The notes below the pieces were generated by a model. It did not search any database and was not told where the DNA came from. It saw only the letters and a list, made by a program, of their open reading frames with translations. The position numbers were made by a program, and so were the translations under genes. Of a DNA stretch of 64,000 nucleotides, positions 40,035 through 47,908 are shown piece by piece. Position 1 is the first letter of the stretch. Each line of letters begins with the position of its first letter. Source of the stretch: a virus; the IMG/VR virus record IMGVR_UViG_3300049203_000068, positions 1 through 64,000 of that record. One strand, 5' to 3'.

Positions 40035-40329
40035 GTCTGTTCTTCTCGGCCTTCACGGAAGTTAATTCCTGTTTGGATTGCGCAAGCTCGAGCAGTGTCT
40101 TGTCGATCTCTTTCTTCTGTTCGGTGGCGCTATCGAGTTCCTTTTGTAACTCCCTGCCCTGCCATGACATCTTTGTGGCAAACCACGTGTTTCCGAGAGC
40201 GTTTAATATGCCGGCCGACTTGTACCAAATAAAGAATCCCAGAATCAGAACCATGCCAACTGAGAGCGGAATCGTGATTAAGGCATTTGCCTTGAACCAC
40301 TTCCCAAAACTGTTGATCGCGTAATTCAT
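39853..40329 (-). CDS. inner-membrane spanin-like protein
   Basis: A 158-residue protein. One N-terminal membrane helix (LITIPLSVGMVLILGFFIWY) followed by a periplasmic coiled coil (ELQKELDSATEQKKEIDKTL...) and a Thr/Ala tail. Size and topology fit Rz-type inner spanins. The downstream partner overlaps by 182 bases. Confidence 0.55.
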   Translation of the reverse strand: MNYAINSFGKWFKANALITIPLSVGMVLILGFFIWYKSAGILNALGNTWFATKMSWQGRELQKELDSATEQKKEIDKTLLELAQSKQELTSVKAEKNRLEKVFNDQSKTAAEKVAEFKKAVADDPVHTPTDNVTTEDLCARAKAINASAATITAVCGQ

Positions 40330-40518
40330 CTATTTATTTCGCTTCGCTAGATTGCGGTGAAACTGTTCCTGCTGCTCCGCGACCGTCTCAGGCCGCCGAC
40401 TGGTTTTTGATTCACTCAAGTGAAACTTCTGTCCGCAGGCATCACAGACAATCTGGACGTGGTCACTATCAAAGAAGTCGTGGCCACAGTTAGGGCAGAT
40501 GATGTGGTTGAGTCTCAT
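40330..40518 (-). CDS. zinc-ribbon protein
   Basis: A 62-residue protein from ATG 40518 (an in-frame ATG at 40590 would overlap the tail of the gene before). CPNCGHDFF...VCDACGQKF is a four-cysteine zinc ribbon, followed by a basic helical tail (HRNLAKRNK). The start lies 4 bases after the ancestral stop of the amber-interrupted gene. Confidence 0.6.
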   Translation of the reverse strand: MRLNHIICPNCGHDFFDSDHVQIVCDACGQKFHLSESKTSRRPETVAEQQEQFHRNLAKRNK

Positions 40519-40522
40519 CACT

Positions 40523-40930
40523 TCACGCGCCAGCGGTTTGACTTTTCTCCGTTTCACTTTCGGCTGGCGTGAAGTCCACGAAGAACTCATGCCCTTGCGA
40601 GAGTTTGTTCATAGCATCCGGGTTGTTAATGGTGATCGAGAACTGAGCACTTGGCGTCTACTTAGACCACTGCGCGTTGTCGGTCCCATCCGCGCCGTAC
40701 ACTGCGGTTAGTTTTACTTCTTCTTGCGTTGTTTCGCCTTTTTCGCATTTGTAATGCGCTACTGACTGCACACGCATCTTGCATCGTAAAATTCCTGACA
40801 TTGGTTTTACTCCCTTTAGAATTTGCTTAACCATCTTGTCGATTGCCTCTGTTCGTTCTTCTTCAAAGCGGGCCCAGTCTTCTTCCGTAGGGCCAAAGCG
40901 GATGTGGTCAATATCGCCGCGGCAATCCAT
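40523..40930 (-). pseudogene. small conserved-looking phage protein interrupted by in-frame amber codon
   Basis: The frame runs from ATG 40930 (or the nested ATG 40801 behind AAAGGGAG) to TAG at 40658-40660, then continues open to TGA 40523-40525. The part before the TAG (LRCKMRVQSVAHYK...VKLTAVYG.DGTDNAQWSK) and after it (TPSAQFSITINNPDAMNKL...GHEFFVDFTPAES) join into the layout of a widespread ~90-residue phage protein ('...KaTPsg...i.I.NP.A...f..G.eyyvdFtpa'). Either a recent nonsense mutation, readthrough/suppression, or a sequencing error. Nothing else in the frame is damaged. Confidence 0.65.
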
Positions 40931-40936
40931 GAACCC

Positions 40937-41923
40937 TCACTCCGATACCTTCGTCGCGACCACGTTGTCTTTTCCGCGATCAGCAAGGTTGTTAACGCTC
41001 AACTCCTGACGCTTCCAGCGTCGCTCTTGGCTCTGATTCCACAGAAACCCGGCAACAATGATGCTCACCACGAATACCGTACACAGCGCAATGATGGAGT
41101 TTTCTGATAGCTGTATGCCGCCGATCTTGATTCCTAACGCCGCGGCCGCAGTTCCTACCGGCCCGGCCGCTGCCGCCACCTTCGTGGCCATGGACGTTTG
41201 AGGCGCCGCAACTTCGATTACGGGCGGGTTAGTTGGTACTGTCTGGACAGTCGGTGTCTCTGGTTTTTCTATAACAACAGGAGTTACAGACGCGTCTTCT
41301 TGTTTCGCTGGTTCGTCTTTGGTGAGAGCGGGAGAATCCGCGACTTCTACCGGCGGCTCCTTTTTGAATCGCTCATACGCCGCTGCCATCTTTGCATCGT
41401 AATTGTTTTTTTTGTAAGCCGCCCCATTGTATTGCCGTGCGAATGATGCCCAATCGTGGGCGCGTAACTCTCCAACTAAACCGAAGCTCTTGATTATGTT
41501 GACGAAGGCTTTTAACTGTTCGTCCTCGCTCACCTTCATTGCATCAACAAATTCTCCAACAGTCTTAAATCCCGCCGCTTCATGGTTGAAGCCCATGATC
41601 TGAAACTTGCCCCAGCTCGCAGACTTCATAGCCGCGATAGGATCTAGCGCAAACGCTTCGCTGAAACGGGCGTACTGGTGCGCTCCGGCTTTGCCGTAAC
41701 CGCCTGACTTTGGATTCGAAATATCTGGATGTGAGGCGCTGAACTTCCCGTGAGTAAAGTGGTGGAATTTATGCCGTTCGAAAAGTATTTTTACCCGACC
41801 ATCAGGCAGGAATCCGTCACCACGGCTCTCAACCTCATCAACCGCTTTGATTACAGCGGGCTCGACGCCCAGTTCTTCTGCGGCTGACCGGAATGCGGAT
41901 TCTGTAATCGATTTGAGGCTCAC
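40937..41923 (-). CDS. N-acetylmuramidase endolysin with C-terminal membrane anchor
   Basis: A 328-residue lysozyme-type enzyme. Residues 10-190 fit the N-acetylmuramidase (DUF3380) family: VDEVESRGDGFLPDGRVKILFERHKFHHFT, catalytic Glu32, and SWGKFQIMGFNHEAAGF. A Pro/Thr/Val-rich linker (190-240) follows, then a membrane helix (IIALCTVFVVSIIVAGFLW, about 277-295) and a basic-charged tail. It has no N-terminal signal, so it probably reaches the periplasm with holin help or by the C-terminal anchor. Confidence 0.85.
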   Translation of the reverse strand: MSLKSITESAFRSAAEELGVEPAVIKAVDEVESRGDGFLPDGRVKILFERHKFHHFTHGKFSASHPDISNPKSGGYGKAGAHQYARFSEAFALDPIAAMKSASWGKFQIMGFNHEAAGFKTVGEFVDAMKVSEDEQLKAFVNIIKSFGLVGELRAHDWASFARQYNGAAYKKNNYDAKMAAAYERFKKEPPVEVADSPALTKDEPAKQEDASVTPVVIEKPETPTVQTVPTNPPVIEVAAPQTSMATKVAAAAGPVGTAAAALGIKIGGIQLSENSIIALCTVFVVSIIVAGFLWNQSQERRWKRQELSVNNLADRGKDNVVATKVSE

Positions 41924-41959
41924 GCCTCAGTAGATTAGCTTTTGTTGAGGTTTTAAGTT

Positions 41960-42433
41960 TTAGGGAGTCGCAAAGCGAAGCGCTGAATCATGCGCCTCTT
42001 TTAACTTGATAAAGTCTTGAGAGTTGCCGCCGAGATCAGGATGCGTTTTGAGCGCGAGGCGTTTGTATGCCCGCCGCACGTCCTTTTCAGAGAAGGGAGA
42101 TGATAACCCGAGGACGGTAAACGCTTCGGGTGTGAGGCAGGGACTGCTGCCCATCCAATTCCAGTCTGCGGAGCTTGGCGCGGGCTTTTCTGCGTAGAAG
42201 TATTCGTGAAACCTTGTGTGATATTGCTTTCCTTCACGCTCCATCGTGACTCGATTAAGTTGGATGCGAGTGTCTTTGTGCTCAACGTGAATCCGAGCTG
42301 CCGTGATCTTCGTAATGCGATACGGCAGATACAGCGTATTCCAGCCAATGATCTCGCCCGCTTCTAAGCCTTCGGACTTCCAGTATCGCCAGCCATGATA
42401 AACGGTTTGCCCAACTGTAAATGTGCGTTTCAT
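41960..42433 (-). CDS. J-domain (DnaJ-like) protein
   Basis: A 157-residue protein. A unique N-terminal domain (1-100) precedes a compact J-domain: FTVLGLSSPFSEKDVRRAYKRLALKTHPDLGG, with HPD at 131-133. J-domains stimulate host DnaK; phages may use this in replication or assembly. The HPD motif and helices II/III are intact. Confidence 0.85.
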   Translation of the reverse strand: MKRTFTVGQTVYHGWRYWKSEGLEAGEIIGWNTLYLPYRITKITAARIHVEHKDTRIQLNRVTMEREGKQYHTRFHEYFYAEKPAPSSADWNWMGSSPCLTPEAFTVLGLSSPFSEKDVRRAYKRLALKTHPDLGGNSQDFIKLKEAHDSALRFATP

Positions 42434-42471
42434 TATCTCTTACCTATATGAAAAGAGCAGAGAATCAACCT

Positions 42472-42738
42472 TCAGTCAATTGCGATTTTTACACTCACGT
42501 TTGTTCTGATCGGCGCGTTACTGGCATCGATTACGAGGTGCTGAAGGTCGAAGCGCTCCAGCTTGGCAAGTCTCTCCGGCTCATTCAGATTCCGAATTCC
42601 CGCGAGTAAATCCCGCAAGTTGATTGAGAGGTCCGATTTGGCCTTCTTCAGGATCACGTCAACATCCGAATCGCCGAGAGTTATACCCATCTGTTCGGCC
42701 TCGAAGCGCACCCATTCTTGATCGGTCATTCTAGCCAT
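42472..42738 (-). CDS. hypothetical protein
   Basis: An 88-residue helical protein (EWVRFEAEQMGITLGDSDVDVILKKAK...). An Asp-rich loop lies in the middle. No family recognised. One of several short genes between the integrase region and the lysis genes. Confidence 0.55.
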   Translation of the reverse strand: MARMTDQEWVRFEAEQMGITLGDSDVDVILKKAKSDLSINLRDLLAGIRNLNEPERLAKLERFDLQHLVIDASNAPIRTNVSVKIAID

Positions 42739-42773
42739 GTCTTAATTGTCCTACCTTCCTACTGGAGTGCCAA

Positions 42774-43025
42774 CTAATCCCAAAGTGCTCCCGATGCAAC
42801 CATGCGCAGCGGTTCGGAATTTCCTTTCATCGCCTCATCGACAACATGATCAGTCAACCTATTCATTAGGAAGTCGAATCGACCGGAACTACCTTTAGTC
42901 AATAGCACAAGCGCCTCCTGAGTTTTGACTTCATTGCCCGCTTCGATGTGTGCGATCAGTTCCGGGATCTCCGCTTCCAGCCTTTGCAGGTCGCGAATTA
43001 ACGCTTGGCGTTTTTCTAATCTCAT
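42774..43025 (-). CDS. small protein with shared N-terminal helical module
   Basis: An 83-residue protein. Its first 27 residues (MRLEKRQALIRDLQRLEAEI, then PELIAHI) are nearly identical to the start of the 46495-46932 product. The rest is different. The module is probably a short coiled coil for homo- or hetero-pairing. ATG overlaps the upstream gene. Confidence 0.6.
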   Translation of the reverse strand: MRLEKRQALIRDLQRLEAEIPELIAHIEAGNEVKTQEALVLLTKGSSGRFDFLMNRLTDHVVDEAMKGNSEPLRMVASGALWD

Positions 43026-43207
43026 ACGCCGCCATCCATTTCTTCCGCGTCTTCAACTGTGTAGCACTCGCAACGCAGATGATCCGCGTAGCCCATTAAG
43101 CACTCGCCCGGATACGCGCAATCCCATGAATCGTCTTCGTCTTCATCCTCGAAATCGTCGTCTGCCTCACAATCGAACGGTTCAATGTAGTCTTCACAGT
43201 AGATCAT
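43022..43207 (-). CDS. acidic Cys-rich small protein
   Basis: A 61-residue product from the inner ATG 43207 behind AGAAAAG; the longer frame upstream overlaps another gene. A run of Asp/Glu (DDDFEDEDEDDS) and six cysteines (CAYPGEC, CEC). Looks like a DNA-mimic-like or metal-binding acidic protein; unproven. Confidence 0.5.
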   Translation of the reverse strand: MIYCEDYIEPFDCEADDDFEDEDEDDSWDCAYPGECLMGYADHLRCECYTVEDAEEMDGGV

Positions 43208-43571
43208 CTTTTCTGGGCTCCCGCCTTGCGTCGCGATACATCCACCAACGACCATCAGCCCACCTAACACGCCCGTTGTAGACCCGAAAGCGTTGCTCGC
43301 GAAATACTACGATCGAATCATGGTGCAGCCGAGTTTCAACACGATCCCATTCTTCAAACGAATGCCCCGGCTTTTCAGCTTTACGCTTTCCGTTGCACGT
43401 CCAGAAGTGATGCCACGGTCGGACAACGAAAGGCCGCAGATAGAAAATCACCGTGTTCGCGTAGCAGCAATACGGCTGCGTCTTGTCAGGACAGGGCGCC
43501 TTAGTTAGCAGAGGTTCGCGCACTTGGATCAAGTGTTCGTGCTCAGTTGGAATGATAATTAGATCGTCCAT
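43194..43571 (-). CDS. hypothetical protein
   Basis: A 125-residue protein. It has four cysteines (CPDKTQPYCC, TCNGK), Trp/Arg-rich segments (RPWHHFWTC, RWADGRWWMYRDARREPRK) and a basic C-terminus. Possibly a nucleic-acid binder. No family recognised. Confidence 0.55.
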   Translation of the reverse strand: MDDLIIIPTEHEHLIQVREPLLTKAPCPDKTQPYCCYANTVIFYLRPFVVRPWHHFWTCNGKRKAEKPGHSFEEWDRVETRLHHDSIVVFREQRFRVYNGRVRWADGRWWMYRDARREPRKDDLL

Positions 43572-43608
43572 TCAATTATATCTTCCACCTATAGGCTCTC
43601 CAACCTGT

Positions 43609-44553
43609 CTAGCGGACCCTCACGTAGTCACTGCCTAACGGTTGGCCAACGAGATGCCAAACCCAAGGTGGCGTACCTTTGGCGCCCTCTGTTTTTGCGC
43701 GCACAACCTTTTCAAATAATCCGTCGCGCTTGTACGCCAGCATGACCGCATGAATCTGACCGGTCGGAACATTTGCGAACTTGGCTATCTGAGATTCTTC
43801 ACGGTTCCCCTTTGCCCATGCGTGAATCACAATCTCTTTCAGGGATTCGAGCGTATATTTCTCCAAGTGATCGTCCAACTCCTCGATCCATCCGTCGATC
43901 ACATCTTGTTTGAATTTAGGTTTAGGACATCGGATGCCTAGTTCAACCAGTGTGCTCCTCGCCTCAAGGCAGAAGTCGATCATTGCCTGATCGCCGATAA
44001 TCTTGATCGCCGGAATCGGAGTTGCGCCAACCAAAGAAAGCGCGACAGTCGCCACGTCAATATCCGACTTCTCGCCTGGCTCGAGTCCGGTTTCAACGTA
44101 GCGTTTGACTTGTGGCGATCTCCATCCCTTAGTGGCGGCAATTGCTATCACCGCATGAGGATCGGCGGCTTCCTTGGCTTCCTGATACACCTTGAACTTT
44201 AAGTTTTCCACCCAGGTGGAATTTTCAAACGTCTTATAGGTTTTCTCGATCTCATAAATTCTGCTTTTACCTAGCCCGACTTCTTTGGCGAAGTTCACAA
44301 CGGCCCCGTCTCCGTGCTTACGAATTAGCGAAGCCGCAATAGCGCCAAGCTTCCATAGATCGTGTTCGGTATCACTCACCGTCTCGCGCCATGCGGCAAC
44401 ATGCTCGTCATAGGTAACGCCGTTGAAGACTGGCATTCCCTTAGGCGCCCTACCGAAGTCAATTTGCGTGTTCATACTTGGGGGAATTTTGGATACGGGT
44501 TCCATTGTTTCTACTTGCATTATTTTGTTTTCGTCTCCCACTTTTGTCGCCAA
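43609..44553 (-). CDS. DNA-binding-like protein with helix-turn-helix
   Basis: A 314-residue protein. LWKLGAIAASLIRKHGDGAVVNFAKEVGLGKSRIYEIEKTYKTF is a ParB- or plasmid-replication-like helix-turn-helix at about 65-110. The C-terminal half has a second helical region (LESLKEIVIHAWAKGNREESQIAKFANVPTGQIHAVMLAYKRDGL), also helix-turn-helix-like. It may be a regulator or partition/replication accessory. Confidence 0.6.
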   Translation of the reverse strand: MATKVGDENKIMQVETMEPVSKIPPSMNTQIDFGRAPKGMPVFNGVTYDEHVAAWRETVSDTEHDLWKLGAIAASLIRKHGDGAVVNFAKEVGLGKSRIYEIEKTYKTFENSTWVENLKFKVYQEAKEAADPHAVIAIAATKGWRSPQVKRYVETGLEPGEKSDIDVATVALSLVGATPIPAIKIIGDQAMIDFCLEARSTLVELGIRCPKPKFKQDVIDGWIEELDDHLEKYTLESLKEIVIHAWAKGNREESQIAKFANVPTGQIHAVMLAYKRDGLFEKVVRAKTEGAKGTPPWVWHLVGQPLGSDYVRVR

Positions 44554-44566
44554 TCTCCAATCCGGT

Positions 44567-45043
44567 TTACTCCTGTGAGGTGTTCGCTCGTGAGGATTTC
44601 AAGGGTTCCTGAATCAGTCGCGATGTGCTCGCGATCAATTCGTGCGTCCAAACTTGTCTGGCCGCGGGATGCGGGATTTCTAACACCCTGCCGCTCTCAT
44701 TCTTGAGTTTGTATCCCGATTCTTTGAACGTGCGCTGCGCCACTTTCCCGCAGACTAATAACACGTCGATGTGTGCCGCGTGCGGGTCATTAGTCTCGAT
44801 CTCTGCGAGGTTCTCGGCTAACCATTTCGGATCGGGTGTACCGTGTTGGTTGGCACGCGACACCAACTCACGGCAGGCATTCGTTACAAGCAGTTTGGCG
44901 TTTGGCCCGCAGAGTTTATATAACCGTCGCCCGCTGTGGTTTTCAGGGTTGATGCGGAAGAAGCGCGGCGCTTCCTGATAACCGGCGCTGGAAGTCATGC
45001 TGCGCCAGTCCCACATGGTTTCTAAGACTGCAACAACGTTCAT
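44567..45043 (-). CDS. uracil-DNA-glycosylase-like protein
   Basis: A 158-residue protein. ATG overlaps the previous stop (ATGA). YKLCGPNAKLLVTNACREL, IDVLLVCGKVAQRTFKESGY and LEIPHPAARQVWTHELIASTSRLI match the pattern of the UDG superfamily (strand-end motif and HPaxR motif). The usual N-terminal catalytic GQDPY-type motif is not evident, so activity is uncertain. It may act on modified or damaged bases. Confidence 0.6.
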   Translation of the reverse strand: MNVVAVLETMWDWRSMTSSAGYQEAPRFFRINPENHSGRRLYKLCGPNAKLLVTNACRELVSRANQHGTPDPKWLAENLAEIETNDPHAAHIDVLLVCGKVAQRTFKESGYKLKNESGRVLEIPHPAARQVWTHELIASTSRLIQEPLKSSRANTSQE

Positions 45044-45483
45044 TTTGTTTCGGCTGCTCTCAAAGCATCTTCTACCCACTTTAATGCTTGCCCATTAGGT
45101 ATGAACTTCGGCGTTATTCGAATCACGGTCCACCCTGCGATCGCTGCGGCGTTGTACTTTTCTATATCCCGCAAGATGTTTCCCACGGCTTTGTGTGCGC
45201 CGCCGGACTCCATGAATAACCCGCCTTCGTACTCAACCAACAGCTTTGAGCCGGTCACGCGCCAGTCGGATCGCCACTTGCGCGGACGTGCGAAATAGAA
45301 CTCGCGCTCAACCTGAATTCCCACTAAAGACAACTGTTGTTCAAACTCTGCCTTGTAGTCGTGCTTTACTTCTCGAGTAATCTGGACGTTAGTTGCCTTC
45401 GGTTCAACTGAGACAATCTCTATCTTCAAACCTTTACGGGCTTGATAATCCGCATAGTCCTGATCTGTCCAGCGTGCGCTCAA
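45040..45483 (-). CDS. VSR/PD-(D/E)XK-like endonuclease
   Basis: A 147-residue protein from a TTG start overlapping the upstream stop. The C-terminal half (EREFYFARPRKWRSDWRVTGSKLLVEYEGGLFMESGGAHKAVGNI...KYNAAAIAGWTVIRITP) has the D-x-VE-x-x-G core and the 'gWtviRitp' strand of VSR-like nucleases. It probably cuts or resolves DNA structures. Confidence 0.7.
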   Translation of the reverse strand: MSARWTDQDYADYQARKGLKIEIVSVEPKATNVQITREVKHDYKAEFEQQLSLVGIQVEREFYFARPRKWRSDWRVTGSKLLVEYEGGLFMESGGAHKAVGNILRDIEKYNAAAIAGWTVIRITPKFIPNGQALKWVEDALRAAETK

Positions 45484-45596
45484 TTCTTTCTCTCCGCTTC
45501 TCTTGCCCTAGCGCGAGCGCTAGAACACTGTTTACAGCCACACTGGCAGTGAATTACTACTCGACAATTCTTACAGTGCTCGTGACGGTTAGTCAT
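45480..45596 (-). CDS. tiny zinc-knuckle protein (38 aa)
   Basis: ATG 45596; TGA overlaps the next TTG. CKNCRVVIHCQCGCKQC gives six cysteines in 17 residues, followed by a basic Arg/Ala tail. A typical short metal-binding phage protein. Confidence 0.55.
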   Translation of the reverse strand: MTNRHEHCKNCRVVIHCQCGCKQCSSARARAREAERKN

Positions 45597-45597
45597 T

Positions 45598-45822
45598 TCA
45601 CTCACTATCTGGTCTCCTCAGCACTGGCCGGTCATAGCCAATTCCTTCCTTATAAACAGCCCTGCCATTTAGTGGCGTTAGGTAGACAGCATTCCGAAAT
45701 TTTACGCTTACATAACCATCAGCAAGTTGGTTCATCGAAATGAACTCTCCCGGATCTTCCCTGCGACGGGACGCAAAGCCTTCTACTCGCTCACGTGGCT
45801 CAGGCTTTTTGTCAGACGTCAC
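45598..45822 (-). CDS. hypothetical protein
   Basis: A 74-residue protein with an N-terminal charged stretch and a small beta unit (GYVSVKFRNAVYLTPLNGRAVY). Follows directly on its neighbours. Function unknown. Confidence 0.55.
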   Translation of the reverse strand: MTSDKKPEPRERVEGFASRRREDPGEFISMNQLADGYVSVKFRNAVYLTPLNGRAVYKEGIGYDRPVLRRPDSE

Positions 45823-45845
45823 TCTTTACTCCCAATAGCAGCTAA

Positions 45846-46487
45846 TCAAATTCCAGTGTTAGCAAAGTTGCCCGCCGCCTTCCCCTTTAACTCTTGGAAC
45901 AAGGCACCCCTGCCGGCGACGTAACCATTACGAGTCTTGATCCACTGCGGCAGATCTAGATGTTCGGTCTTCTGAATCCCATTGCCGTTTGCCGAAAGCG
46001 TGGCCGCGATCTGCTTGCCTTTAATAAACTGATAGGGCAGGAAAGAATGAAGGTATCCATCCCGGACCACTGCCGCGATGTTCTGAAACGCGTACAACTC
46101 CAGATCGCCTTCGCGCTCGGATGCCTCTAAGCATGGACGAATAGCAAACTGCGGCGTCTTTACTTTGTGCGAGCGATTCAGCCACATTGAGAAGTAACGT
46201 TCTAGATCTGCGGGAACGTTATGCGGCGTTGATGTTTGAATGGTCGAAACGAACGCATCAAAGACACCGGCTATCTTGGCCTGCTCAGCCGCCGGATATA
46301 CGGTCTTGGGCTTTGGTGTCGGCACCGGGGCCTTCTTTGGCCGTACCTCTGGCTCTTCGGCCTCGTGAACACTTATAACGCTGACGCGCACAAGGAATTG
46401 CAAATGAGCGCCGCACGATGGGCAGTCAAAGGCTTTGGTCTCTTTCTTGATTGCTTCTATTTTTAATGGTGTTAGTGCTTCACTCAT
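45846..46487 (-). CDS. hypothetical protein with CPSCG motif
   Basis: A 213-residue protein. One Cys pair (FDCPSCGAHLQF) at residues 21-24, a Pro/Lys-rich linker (KKAPVPTPKPKTVYP), then a globular helical domain (AKIAGVFDAFVSTIQTS...PADLERYFSMWLNRSHKVKTPQF). The end contains GYVAGRGALFQELKGKA. No family recognised. Confidence 0.6.
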   Translation of the reverse strand: MSEALTPLKIEAIKKETKAFDCPSCGAHLQFLVRVSVISVHEAEEPEVRPKKAPVPTPKPKTVYPAAEQAKIAGVFDAFVSTIQTSTPHNVPADLERYFSMWLNRSHKVKTPQFAIRPCLEASEREGDLELYAFQNIAAVVRDGYLHSFLPYQFIKGKQIAATLSANGNGIQKTEHLDLPQWIKTRNGYVAGRGALFQELKGKAAGNFANTGI

Positions 46488-46494
46488 GATTTAC

Positions 46495-46932
46495 TCAACT
46501 CTTTTGCTCCATAGCAGCTAATGCAGCACGACAGATCGCTAACGCGGGACTCTCAACGGTCGCGGATTCGATGAATGGTTCCGCTGGCGGGTACATACAG
46601 CACCACCAACCGCCCGCGCTGCTCGCGTTAACGCTGACCATGTATTCCTGCTTCTGAAAATGCTCAACCACTTTCATTGCGGCTTCAATGGATGACGAAT
46701 ATGGTCTGACGCCTATTCGGTAGCCGCCCGGATCACCGTGCGATGGTCCTACAGTCGGATCGCTCCATACTTCTGGCAATGTATTCCCCATCACACGCTC
46801 GGCAACGGCGCGATCTAATTCCTCTCCACTTAATTCTTTGGTTGACTCAGGCATATAAGCGATCAATTCAGGGATCTCGGCTTCCAGCCTCCGCAAGTCG
46901 CGTATCAAGGCTTCACGCCGTTCAAGTCTCAT
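46495..46932 (-). CDS. protein with shared helical module and phage ABA-sandwich domain
   Basis: A 145-residue protein. The start (MRLERREALIRDLRRLEAEI, then PELIAYM) nearly copies that of the 42774-43025 product. Residues 70-140 (YSSSIEAAMKVVEHFQKQEYMVSVNAS...GWWCCMYP...SPALAICRAALAAM) fit the phage ABA-sandwich (DUF2591-like) domain. A mosaic of two modules. Confidence 0.65.
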   Translation of the reverse strand: MRLERREALIRDLRRLEAEIPELIAYMPESTKELSGEELDRAVAERVMGNTLPEVWSDPTVGPSHGDPGGYRIGVRPYSSSIEAAMKVVEHFQKQEYMVSVNASSAGGWWCCMYPPAEPFIESATVESPALAICRAALAAMEQKS

Positions 46933-47268
46933 CTACCCCTCTCCAATCTCGTGATCTGCTTCAAAAGCAATAAGAGCAGAGTTGGCTGCGATCAATTCCC
47001 GGATGAATGTTCCCACGTCCACATTCAAGAATGTTATGGACGCAAGTGACCGCTGGGCGGCCTTGGACTTTTCAACTACAGCCGCTCGTAGACGTTCGTG
47101 TTCAGTAGTTATCCGCGCTTTCTCTGCGCTATCCGTGCTCGCAAGATCGCGGATCGGATCTTTAGCGGTGCTGTTCCGAATGAGCGTTCTTAATCGCGCG
47201 CCATGCGACGCCGCAGAAGATTCTCTCGACTTATAATCAGGTGCGTACTCTACTTTTCCGGTTTCCAT
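46933..47268 (-). CDS. hypothetical helical protein
   Basis: A 111-residue protein from ATG 47268, ten bases after CGGAGG. Charged and helical (STDSAEKARITTEHERLRAAVVEKSKAAQRSLAS), with a hydrophobic C-terminal helix. No family recognised. Confidence 0.6.
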   Translation of the reverse strand: METGKVEYAPDYKSRESSAASHGARLRTLIRNSTAKDPIRDLASTDSAEKARITTEHERLRAAVVEKSKAAQRSLASITFLNVDVGTFIRELIAANSALIAFEADHEIGEG

Positions 47269-47476
47269 CAGTACCTCCGTTGTGTTCGTTAGCGTATGCC
47301 TGAGCGATGCTGCCACATACGATGTCACCGATGGCGGCTATCACCATCAGCGTAAGAATCGCCCCGACAGGTATGGCTACGAATTCACCAACCCGCAACA
47401 CTACAAGCGTCAGCGCTGCTGTTGTAAGACGATCAAAAGCACGTTCACCCGCTTTCCAGAAGCGATATGAGTTCAT
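47237..47476 (-). CDS. small membrane protein
   Basis: A 79-residue protein with two hydrophobic segments (AALTLVVLRVGEFVAIPVGA, ILTLMVIAAIGDIVCGSIA). Its 3' end overlaps the next gene by 32 bases. Function unknown. Confidence 0.55.
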   Translation of the reverse strand: MNSYRFWKAGERAFDRLTTAALTLVVLRVGEFVAIPVGAILTLMVIAAIGDIVCGSIAQAYANEHNGGTDGNRKSRVRT

Positions 47477-47509
47477 TAGATCTCCCCTTCGTCTACTCTG
47501 GTTAATACT

Positions 47510-47908
47510 TCAGGCATGGCCAATCCCATCCACGCGCACGCGTTTTTCCTTCATCATGTCTTTTATGAATCCTTCTTGACTTCCGATTGCCGTGTCTAGG
47601 ATGAGGTAGTAAACGGTCTCGCGCTTGGGTTTGATGGTCCGCTGCATCAAGAGCGTTGTGCCTGGATCGTACCAGTGCATCGGCCCGTTTGATCTTGGAT
47701 CGTCTACCAAGGCGCGGTACTGATCCAAGGTGCGGATCTTGCGGCCGCGCAGGAAGTCATTCTGCACCTTACTCTTGGTCGTTTTGCGGATGCCTCCATC
47801 TTTGCCCCTGAATCCCAACGCGCTCAATCGACGCACCGCATCAAAATCACAAAACGCTATGCCCGCTCCCGGCAAGACTGTTAGACGAATCGTTTCACCC
47901 AACTCCAT
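47510..47908 (-). CDS. hypothetical protein
   Basis: A 132-residue alpha/beta protein (AFCDFDAVRRLSALGFRGKDGG...RETVYYLILDTAIGSQEGFIKDMM). ATG behind GAGGGG. No family recognised. Confidence 0.55.
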   Translation of the reverse strand: MELGETIRLTVLPGAGIAFCDFDAVRRLSALGFRGKDGGIRKTTKSKVQNDFLRGRKIRTLDQYRALVDDPRSNGPMHWYDPGTTLLMQRTIKPKRETVYYLILDTAIGSQEGFIKDMMKEKRVRVDGIGHA

